The notes below the pieces were generated by a model. That model saw nothing but the letters and a program-made list of their open reading frames with translations. It did not search any database and was not told the DNA's origin. Below are positions 1-5,089 of a stretch of 5,089 nucleotides of DNA, piece after piece (the stretch's first letter is position 1; the number at the start of each line of letters is the position of its first letter). This stretch comes from an uncultured Prevotella sp. (lineage in GTDB: Bacteria; Bacteroidota; Bacteroidia; Bacteroidales; Bacteroidaceae). The stretch is from NCBI GenBank assembly GCA_938023885.1, contig CALJCU010000166.1, positions 1 through 5,089 of the forward strand. Reading direction: 5' to 3'. Made by a program: the position numbers and the translations under genes.

Positions 1-1344
1 AACAACGGCGGCGATGCCCTCGCCGTGGCGCGCCTCCTTGCCGATGCCGGTTATACGGTGTCGGTTTATCTGTTCAATATTCACAACATGTTGTCTGACG
101 ACTGTGCAGCCAACCGTGAGCGGATCATCGAACAGCGGAAGGTGCAGTTCACGGAGATATCACTTAACTTTGACCCACCGGATCTGACACCGGATACTGT
201 TGTTATTGATGGTCTCTTCGGCTCAGGATTGAATAAGGCGCTTATGGGTGGCTTCGCGTCTCTGGTGAAGTATATCAACAAGAGTCCGGCGAAGGTCGTC
301 AGCATTGACCTCCCGTCAGGGCTGATGTGTGAGGATAACACTTACAACGTACATGCTAACATCATTCGCGCCGACCTCACACTGACACTTCAGCAGAAGA
401 AACTGTCGATGCTTCTTCCTGACTGTCAGCAGTATATCGGCCGGTTACGTGTACTCGATATCCGCCTCAGTCCTGAATATATCATGAACACGGAGGCGAA
501 GAGCCGCATCTTGGAGGAGCACGAGGTCAGTGCACTCATGAAGCATCGTCCCGACTTTGCCAACAAAGGTACGATGGGTCACGCGCTGCTTGTAGTTGGA
601 AGCTATGGTATGTCAGGGGCCGCCATTCTCGCTTCGCGTGCCTGCATGCGGTCGGGAGTGGGCAAACTCACTGTTCATACGCCGGCACGCAACTATGACA
701 TCATGCAGATCAGTGTGCCGGAGGCTGTCCTGCAGCTCGACAAAGACGACTATGAGTTCTCAGACAGTGTAGTCTGCGACGACTTCGATGCCTTAGGTAT
801 CGGCCCGGGCTTGGGTCAGTCGGAGAACACCGCTGTGGCGCTTATCGGTCAGATAAGCCGTGCCAAGTGTCCGGTGGTCGCTGATGCTGACGCCATCAAC
901 ATCCTCGCCAGTCATCAGGCTTGGATTCAGCAACTGCCGAAGGGTATCATTCTTACACCCCATCCGAAAGAGTTTGACCGCCTGATGGGCAGCGCAAGCG
1001 CCAGTTGTTACGACCGGCTCATGCGTGCCCGGCAGCTGGCCTCCCGTCTCCAGGGATACATTATATTAAAGGGTCATTATTCTGCCCTTTGTCTCCCCGA
1101 CGGTCAGGTGCTGTTCAACCCCACGGGTAACAGCGGCATGGCGACGGCAGGCAGTGGTGACGTGCTGACTGGTATCATCACAGGTCTGCTCGCGCGCGGT
1201 TACAATCAGGCTGACGCCTGTACGATAGGCATGTACCTCCAGGGTCTCGCCGGCGACCTTGCCATGAAGGATTTAGGGAAGGAGAGCCTCGTTGCAAGCG
1301 ATATTATTTCATATCTTCCGAAAGCTTTTTTAAGAATTGGTTAG
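1..1344 (+). CDS. nnr: Bifunctional NAD(P)H-hydrate epimerase / ADP-dependent NAD(P)H-hydrate dehydratase, 5' end cut by window
   Basis: This enzyme repairs hydrated NADH and NADPH (NADHX/NADPHX) in the cytoplasm. The N-terminal YjeF-type domain interconverts the R and S epimers, and the C-terminal ribokinase-like domain dehydrates the S form using ADP or ATP. The reading frame is open from base 1, giving 447 visible residues. Against a usual length near 500, about 50-60 residues are missing upstream. The window opens inside the epimerase glycine motif (NNGGDA). IDGLFGSGL (visible residues about 69-77) and SIDLPSGL (101-108) complete that domain. The dehydratase domain starts near residue 185 and shows KGTMGHALLVVGSYGMSGA (189-207), GIGPGLG (266-272), DADAIN (295-300), LTPHPKEF (318-325) and the nucleotide-binding signature NPTGNSGMATAGSGDVLTG (373-391), with the conserved Asp in GSGDVLTG. 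Ser replaces the more common Pro in GNPGMAT. The gene ends in TAG, 15 bases before the next gene on the same strand, so co-transcription is likely. The ATG/GTG codons inside the window are not the true start, because the conserved motif precedes them. Confidence 0.95.
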   Translation, partial: NNGGDALAVARLLADAGYTVSVYLFNIHNMLSDDCAANRERIIEQRKVQFTEISLNFDPPDLTPDTVVIDGLFGSGLNKALMGGFASLVKYINKSPAKVVSIDLPSGLMCEDNTYNVHANIIRADLTLTLQQKKLSMLLPDCQQYIGRLRVLDIRLSPEYIMNTEAKSRILEEHEVSALMKHRPDFANKGTMGHALLVVGSYGMSGAAILASRACMRSGVGKLTVHTPARNYDIMQISVPEAVLQLDKDDYEFSDSVVCDDFDALGIGPGLGQSENTAVALIGQISRAKCPVVADADAINILASHQAWIQQLPKGIILTPHPKEFDRLMGSASASCYDRLMRARQLASRLQGYIILKGHYSALCLPDGQVLFNPTGNSGMATAGSGDVLTGIITGLLARGYNQADACTIGMYLQGLAGDLAMKDLGKESLVASDIISYLPKAFLRIG

Positions 1345-1359
1345 CTAAGTGATAGTAAT

Positions 1360-2412
1360 ATGATCAGGCATCATCTTCGCGGCCTTTTAGCCGCACTGCC
1401 TTTTGTAGCCGTATCAATGTCTGCACAGAGTGTAGAAGGAACGAGCTATATGCTCCCGAAGAACGGGATGCGGTTCACCGTGAAAGTGGAGAAGGCGCAG
1501 TACACCCCGGGTGAGTTCTGCCAGTATGCGGAGCGTTTCATGAAAGAAAAAGTCCCTCAGCAGGCTCTGACGACTTACCGCATCATCGGCGTTGAAATGG
1601 ACGAAACCGCTGTGCCGGATACATCGAAGCAATATCAGCTTATTGTTGATAAGAAACATGCTATTGATAAGGTCTCGCTCACGCATGATGGTCAATTGCT
1701 TGCCATTAACGTTGACGCGGACCAACCTGTGATGCCAGTGCGGGTATTTGAGGCTGCTCCTAAGCCGGCACCGCTCCGGCCGAACGACTTCATGACAGAG
1801 GATATCCTTGCCGCCGGTTCTACCGCGAAGATGGCAGAGCTTACAGCTAAGGAAATCTACGATATTCGCGACAGCCGCAATCAGCTCAGTCGCGGTGACG
1901 CTGATAATTTGCCCAAGGACGGTGCTCAGCTTAAGCTGATGTATGAGAACATGAGTCGTCAGGAGAAAGCGCTCACTCAGCTCTTTGACGGGGTTACCGC
2001 GAAAGATACGACATGGACGCAGATTGATTTCATGCCTGTCAAAGAAGGACGAAGCGTCCTTTTCCGTTTTTCCAAATACTATGGACTGGTGGCCAGTGAC
2101 GACTTGAGTGGCGCACCTTATTATATAACCGTCACGGATGAGCATACAGCTACCGACCCTTCAGTCAGTCCGGAGGAGAAAAAGAAAGAGGACAAGAACG
2201 ACATCGGCCTGCGCGCCAGCCTGCCGTCTAAGATCAAGGCAGAGCTGTCGGCTGATGGCAAGACACTTGGAACCTACGAAATGAGCGCAGCCCAGTTTGG
2301 CTTCGTTCAGTCGCTCAGCGGTGATCTTTTCAGCAAAAAGCAGACAGCGCAGATTGTGTTCGATCCCATGACGGGAAATGTCAGAAGTATCAAGGCTGTG
2401 GGACTGAAATAA
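1360..2412 (+). CDS. Exported DUF4831 family protein of unknown function
   Basis: This 350-residue protein resembles the DUF4831 family of Bacteroidales, judged by family-like features I remember rather than by a search. These are the early ...YMLPKNGMRFTVKVEKAQYTPGEFCQYAERFM stretch (about residues 30-61, with YTPGEF at 48-53), a middle DIRDSRNQL...LPKDGAQLKLMYENM helix-like segment (168-198), and GLRASLPSKIKAEL near the C terminus (283-296). The N terminus is a Sec signal peptide: RHHLR, then a hydrophobic stretch LLAALPFVAVSM, with likely signal peptidase I cleavage after SMSA (about residue 22, leaving Gln-Ser). No lipobox Cys is present, so a soluble periplasmic or outer-membrane-associated location is inferred. 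A charged patch EEKKKEDK (272-279) looks like a surface linker. The ATG at 1360 is chosen because it begins the signal peptide directly; no clear Shine-Dalgarno lies upstream, which is normal in this phylum. Its biochemical role is not known to me. It sits 15 bases behind nnr and probably shares its transcript. Confidence 0.85.
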   Translation: MIRHHLRGLLAALPFVAVSMSAQSVEGTSYMLPKNGMRFTVKVEKAQYTPGEFCQYAERFMKEKVPQQALTTYRIIGVEMDETAVPDTSKQYQLIVDKKHAIDKVSLTHDGQLLAINVDADQPVMPVRVFEAAPKPAPLRPNDFMTEDILAAGSTAKMAELTAKEIYDIRDSRNQLSRGDADNLPKDGAQLKLMYENMSRQEKALTQLFDGVTAKDTTWTQIDFMPVKEGRSVLFRFSKYYGLVASDDLSGAPYYITVTDEHTATDPSVSPEEKKKEDKNDIGLRASLPSKIKAELSADGKTLGTYEMSAAQFGFVQSLSGDLFSKKQTAQIVFDPMTGNVRSIKAVGLK

Positions 2413-2428
2413 TGAAGATATAGAAAAT

Positions 2429-2461
2429 AGTAGGGGAGTGACTGTTTGGCCGCCTCCTACT
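2429..2461. terminator. Candidate bidirectional terminator hairpin between convergent genes
   Basis: AGTAGGGG (2429-2436) can pair with CCTCCTACT-side bases 2454-2461: six Watson-Crick pairs, one G-T pair and one further G-C pair, around a 17-base loop. It lies 17 bases after the DUF4831 stop and 26 bases after the sialidase stop, where a shared terminator is expected. The downstream tracts are only moderately U-rich on either strand (GTGTCTTATTGTTATTG on plus; ATTTTCTATATCTTC on minus), and the loop is large, so termination efficiency is uncertain. The rest of the 74-base gap holds nothing else I recognise. Confidence 0.4.
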
Positions 2462-2486
2462 GTGTCTTATTGTTATTGTCTCCGGC

Positions 2487-4028
2487 TTATTGGAACATCT
2501 TCAGAAGACTTTTCGAATCAATCAAAATATAGTTCATTGTCCAGTTGTCTACTCCGTTGCTTTCGTCCTCATAAAAAATGGCGAGGCTGCCGTCGGGCAG
2601 GCGGTCCATGGTGGAGTAAGAAGCCGCTCCGGCCTGAAGTTGACAGATGTTCTTCCAAGTCTTCCCGGCATCCTTACTGGCGAAGAGGCAAAGGTTAGCG
2701 CGTTGAAGGGAAGGAATGGTCAGAGGAATGGTATGAAGGATGATGTCTTCCTTGCCTTCTGTCTCTCTCGAGTAATACAAGATGTCGGCATTGCATGCAG
2801 CTCCGGAGAGCATGCCGTTGCGCCATTGCTGTCCCCAGTCAAGCTCTTTTGTCTTGGTCATATTGAATCCTCGTGCGCCTTTCTGTCTTACTGAGACCAT
2901 GATACGCCCGTCGTTCATCTGTAATAGTTTCGATTCGTCAGCTCGCAGATAAGCCAGGTTGCCGTCGAGCGTCCAGTGCTTTCCTTCGTCCTTGGAATAC
3001 ATGATGAACTCGCGTATCACACCTTCACCATTCTTGTAGTTGCAGGCAAACATAATGGTGCCGTCGGTGGTGCAGATGCCACGTCCGGAGGTAACGAAAA
3101 AACCGTAGGGGCGCAGGGCATTAGTCATTGTGTCGACTTGGTTGTCAAGCAATTGATGGACCAGGTCGGTCGGTTGGGTCCATGTTTTCCCATTGTCGTC
3201 ACTGTACATCAGGGCCACATCGGCTTGTCCATCCCAGAAATTCTTGTTGCCGGCACATGACAGACAGATGATGCGTCCGCTTTTTGTCACCACCAGGGCC
3301 GGGTCTCCGAATCCGAAGTCGAAGGTGCCTTGTCCTTGGCCTTGTGCTATGGTGAGCGGCTCTGTCCAGGTGCATCCGTTGTCGATGGAACGCCTTACGA
3401 CCAAGTCAATGCGATGGGATCCCGCATCGCCTAAGTTGTTGAAGCGCTTGTCGAAAGCCGTGACGATACTTCCATCGTGTGCCACTACCATGGCAGGTAT
3501 GCGGTAGTAATGGCTTCCGTAAGTATCTGGAACTCCCAAAAAGCGCTGAGTCTTAAATATTTTCTGTGCGTATTCAGGGTCCCCCTCGACAGGGGTTAAA
3601 TGTCCGTTGATCACCATGCTGGTGATCTTTGCATCAAGCGAGTCGCCCTGCGTAGCGTTCTTGCACACGTCAGCCGTCAGAAAAAGAAAGGCTGGCTTGT
3701 TGGTCTTTGACGCTTTCAGTTTCAGTTGCAGCCGGTTACCCTTAGGTTTGATAGCTGCCAGGCACTGTGGGTGTGGATCCGCGGGGAAGTCGTTGAAAGT
3801 GGATTGATACACCTTAATGCCTTCGATATTCTTGAGCGTATTTCCTTTCAGGGTGACATTCATCGTACGTATGAAAACTGAATCTTTCGGCATTTTTATT
3901 TTCAGAAGTACGGAGTTGCGATTGCCTTGTCCGGTGGTTTGATAGCCTTGAAAAACCGTGACATCAGCGGCTTGGGTTACTGTGGCTGAGATGAGACAGG
4001 TGAAGAGTAATAAGACCTTGTTTAACAT
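2487..4028 (-). CDS. nanH: Secreted exo-alpha-sialidase (neuraminidase), glycoside hydrolase family 33
   Basis: This 513-residue enzyme is predicted to release terminal sialic acid from glycoproteins, mucins or glycolipids outside the cytoplasm. A signal peptide (residues 1-20, cleavage after TQA) precedes a sialidase N-terminal beta domain (about 22-150) and a six-bladed propeller (about 165-510). The catalytic set can be assigned by pattern. The first arginine is R176 in YYRIP and the acid/base Asp is D201 in GDAGSH, 25 residues after R176. E365 in DESKLLQ would activate the nucleophile Y471 in AASYSTM. R381 and R443 complete the arginine triad, and E487 (FYED) probably supports R176. Four Asp boxes of the S-x-D-x-G-x-x-W type begin at S214, S276, S345 and S451. 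Length and order match Bacteroides-type sialidases. No C-terminal sorting domain or lipobox is seen. The ATG at 4028 leads straight into the signal peptide. The gene lies 104 bases downstream of the aldolase gene and converges with the DUF4831 gene. No sugar-uptake or sialic-acid catabolic gene is adjacent. Linkage specificity and sialic acid type cannot be read from the sequence. Confidence 0.94.
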   Translation of the reverse strand: MLNKVLLLFTCLISATVTQAADVTVFQGYQTTGQGNRNSVLLKIKMPKDSVFIRTMNVTLKGNTLKNIEGIKVYQSTFNDFPADPHPQCLAAIKPKGNRLQLKLKASKTNKPAFLFLTADVCKNATQGDSLDAKITSMVINGHLTPVEGDPEYAQKIFKTQRFLGVPDTYGSHYYRIPAMVVAHDGSIVTAFDKRFNNLGDAGSHRIDLVVRRSIDNGCTWTEPLTIAQGQGQGTFDFGFGDPALVVTKSGRIICLSCAGNKNFWDGQADVALMYSDDNGKTWTQPTDLVHQLLDNQVDTMTNALRPYGFFVTSGRGICTTDGTIMFACNYKNGEGVIREFIMYSKDEGKHWTLDGNLAYLRADESKLLQMNDGRIMVSVRQKGARGFNMTKTKELDWGQQWRNGMLSGAACNADILYYSRETEGKEDIILHTIPLTIPSLQRANLCLFASKDAGKTWKNICQLQAGAASYSTMDRLPDGSLAIFYEDESNGVDNWTMNYILIDSKSLLKMFQ

Positions 4029-4048
4029 AGATTCTGGCAGTTTATTTG

Positions 4049-4090
4049 AAAAAAGGGTAATTCCTTTCCGATGGAAAAAGAATGGCCCTT
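4049..4090 (-). terminator. Hairpin with U run between aldolase and sialidase genes (terminator or leader element)
   Basis: Read on the minus strand, AAGGG (4090-4086) pairs with CCCTT (4057-4053). An inner seven-pair stem, UUUUUCC (4079-4073) with GGAAAGG (4069-4063), closes a three-base loop. A small internal loop with scattered pairs separates the two stems. Six U residues (4054-4049) follow the CCC, the first two or so shared with the outer stem. Two inner pairs are G-U in minus-strand RNA but would be A-C mismatches in plus-strand RNA, so the structure favours the minus strand. The position suits an aldolase rho-independent terminator about 43-84 bases after its stop. It also leaves only 20 bases before the sialidase ATG, so a role as a sialidase leader attenuator is an alternative. 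Confidence 0.5.
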
Positions 4091-4103
4091 CTGTTTGGGT
4101 TTA

Positions 4104-4120
4104 CCTGCCGATAGGACAGG
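4104..4120 (-). other. Small hairpin after the aldolase stop codon
   Basis: On the minus strand CCTGTC (4120-4115) pairs with GGCAGG (4109-4104) around the five-base loop CTATC, giving five Watson-Crick pairs plus one G-U pair. In plus-strand RNA the wobble becomes a C-A mismatch. No U run follows, so it is not a classical terminator by itself. It could protect the 3' end of the aldolase mRNA or simply be chance. Confidence 0.3.
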
Positions 4121-4121
4121 C

Positions 4122-4133
4122 ATACAATTGTAT
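4122..4133. other. Perfect 12-base palindrome ATACAATTGTAT at the end of the aldolase gene
   Basis: ATACAATTGTAT is its own reverse complement and overlaps the last base of the aldolase stop codon. Read on the minus strand, TACAATTG is one mismatch from the Bacteroidetes -7 consensus TAnnTTTG. I see no matching TTTG-like -33 element about 19-20 bases upstream, so a sialidase promoter here is only a weak possibility. An operator is equally unproven. Confidence 0.2.
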
Positions 4134-5089
4134 TAATCGCAGTTGGCGAGCTTGTTCTCAGAACCAAGGACATCCTTGATCTTCTCCTCGTACATCTCAA
4201 TCATGTAGTTGCGAGCCACCTTGCCATACTGACGAGGATCGAAGTACTCAGGATGGTTAGCCAGCGTCTCACGCACACCTGCTGTGTAAGCCAGGCGAGA
4301 GTCGGAGTCGATGTTGATCTTGCAGACAGCGCTCTTGGAAGCCTTGCGGAGCTGATCCTCGGGAATACCGACAGCGTCGGGAAGCTTGCCGCCGTACTTG
4401 TTGATGATGTCGACATACTTCTGGGGGACAGAAGAAGATCCGTGCAGAACGATAGGGAAGCCAGGGAGCTTCTTCTCGATCTCATGCAGCACGTTGAAAG
4501 CCAATGGAGGAGGAATGAGACGGCCTGTCTTCGGATCACGTGTGCACTGCTCGGGCTTGAACTTGTAGGCACCGTGGCTGGTACCGATAGAAATAGCGAG
4601 GCTGTCGCAGCCCGAACGCTTTGAGAAGTCGATTACTTCCTCAGGCTTTGTATAGTGGCTTTTCTCAGAGGCTACCTCGTCCTCAACGCCTGCGAGCACG
4701 CCGAGCTCAGCCTCGACAGTGACATCGTACTTATGAGCATACTCCACGCACTTACGGGTCAGCTCAATGTTCTCCTCGTAAGGCTTGCTGGAACCGTCGA
4801 TCATGACGCTTGAGAAACCAAGGTCAACGCAGTCCTTAACCAGCTCGAAAGTGTCTCCGTGGTCGAGGTGCAGCGCAATCTCGGGATGATGGCATCCGAG
4901 GCTCTTTGCAAACTCCACAGCACCCTGTGCCATATAGCGGAGCAGGATGGGGTTAGCATATGCACGTGCACCCTTAGAAACCTGCAGGATGACAGGGCTT
5001 TTCAGTGTAGAGCTGGCTGTGATGATAGCCTGCAGCTGCTCAAGGTTGTTGAAATTGAATGCCGGAATGGCATAACCGCCTGTTATGGC
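4133..5089 (-). CDS. fba: Class II (zinc-dependent) fructose-1,6-bisphosphate aldolase, N terminus cut by window
   Basis: This cytoplasmic enzyme reversibly splits fructose 1,6-bisphosphate into dihydroxyacetone phosphate and glyceraldehyde 3-phosphate, in glycolysis and gluconeogenesis. The frame is open to base 5089, giving 318 visible residues that begin AITGGYAIPAFNFNN. Related proteins have roughly 335-340 residues, so about 20 are missing. The methionine at 4933 is internal: conserved sequence (GGYAIPAFN, SPVILQVSKGARAYAN, ILLRYMAQGA) continues upstream of it. LHLDHGD (visible residues 73-79) carries the catalytic Asp (D76) and a zinc His (H77). GTSHGAYKF (H172) and IVLHGSSSVP (H216) supply the other zinc His residues. 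VEAELG (125-130) is the conserved acidic segment, and KINIDSDSR (257-265) together with GSSS (217-220) forms the substrate phosphate site. No active-site residue is missing. It ends in TAA at 4133-4135. The sialidase gene lies downstream on the same strand, but the hairpin between them argues that the two are at least partly separate transcripts. Confidence 0.96.
   Translation of the reverse strand, partial: AITGGYAIPAFNFNNLEQLQAIITASSTLKSPVILQVSKGARAYANPILLRYMAQGAVEFAKSLGCHHPEIALHLDHGDTFELVKDCVDLGFSSVMIDGSSKPYEENIELTRKCVEYAHKYDVTVEAELGVLAGVEDEVASEKSHYTKPEEVIDFSKRSGCDSLAISIGTSHGAYKFKPEQCTRDPKTGRLIPPPLAFNVLHEIEKKLPGFPIVLHGSSSVPQKYVDIINKYGGKLPDAVGIPEDQLRKASKSAVCKINIDSDSRLAYTAGVRETLANHPEYFDPRQYGKVARNYMIEMYEEKIKDVLGSENKLANCD

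Noticed and set aside
81..341. An 86-codon minus-strand open frame inside nnr
   Set aside because: It is antisense to the conserved epimerase domain and shows no independent coding evidence.
1318..1334. AAAGCTTTTTT near the end of nnr as a terminator
   Set aside because: The self-complementary part is only AAAGCTTT with no loop, it lies inside the coding frame, and the next gene starts 15 bases after the stop. It does not form a credible terminator.
1414..2145. A 243-codon open frame on the minus strand opposite the DUF4831 gene
   Set aside because: It lies wholly inside a well-supported plus-strand gene with a signal peptide and recognised family features. Its translation shows no domain or motif I recognise, so it reads as a shadow of the plus-strand codon pattern.
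3996..3998. Cys11 of the sialidase (LLLFTC) as a lipoprotein attachment site
   Set aside because: The residue before Cys is Thr, not Gly, Ala or Ser, and only ten residues precede it. A normal signal peptidase I site after TQA (residue 20) explains the N terminus better.
2438..4179. Several plus-strand open frames of 66-134 codons opposite the sialidase gene
   Set aside because: All are antisense to a complete sialidase with intact catalytic residues and Asp boxes. None has a convincing start region or recognisable protein features.
4201..4624. Overlapping 123-codon open frames on both strands inside the aldolase gene
   Set aside because: The aldolase frame is continuous and carries all active-site motifs. 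The alternative frames are low-complexity (Ser/Arg-rich) or lack any recognisable motif.
1..5089. CRISPR array, tRNA or rRNA genes, insertion sequence or other mobile element
   Set aside because: I saw no regularly spaced repeats, tRNA-like cloverleaf, transposase motifs or terminal inverted repeats. Nearly all of the window is explained by four protein-coding genes.

Overview
This window looks like ordinary chromosomal DNA from a Bacteroidales bacterium, most likely in or near Prevotellaceae. It has moderately high GC content for that order. The clues are a DUF4831-type exported protein (a family I know from Bacteroides and Prevotella relatives), the NNGGDA and ATAGSGDVLTG variants of the Nnr motifs, a long Bacteroidetes-style class II aldolase, a secreted GH33 sialidase with a Bacteroidetes N-terminal domain, and no strong Shine-Dalgarno sequences. 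The genus call is inference from remembered family features, not from a search.

Layout: a plus-strand pair occupies the left half. It consists of the 3' nine-tenths of nnr, the bifunctional NAD(P)HX epimerase/dehydratase (1-1344), and, after a 15-base gap, a DUF4831 protein with a signal peptide (1360-2412). A 74-base convergent gap with a weak hairpin follows. The right half is on the minus strand: a complete secreted sialidase (2487-4028), a 104-base gap, and then most of a class II fructose-bisphosphate aldolase (4133-5089), whose first roughly 20 residues lie beyond the window edge. In transcription order the aldolase precedes the sialidase.

The genes do not form an obvious pathway. Nnr repairs damaged NAD(P)H in the cytoplasm, the aldolase is central glycolysis/gluconeogenesis, and the sialidase releases terminal sialic acid from host or dietary glycans outside the cytoplasm. 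No SusC/SusD pair, sialic-acid catabolic gene or regulator is visible, so the sialidase is not inside a recognisable polysaccharide utilisation locus in the part shown.

I found no RNA gene, insertion sequence, CRISPR array or novel multi-gene system. The most interesting non-coding structure is a long minus-strand hairpin followed by a U run, which ends only about 20 bases before the sialidase start codon. It could be the aldolase terminator or a leader element for the sialidase. The DUF4831 protein is the only gene of unknown function.
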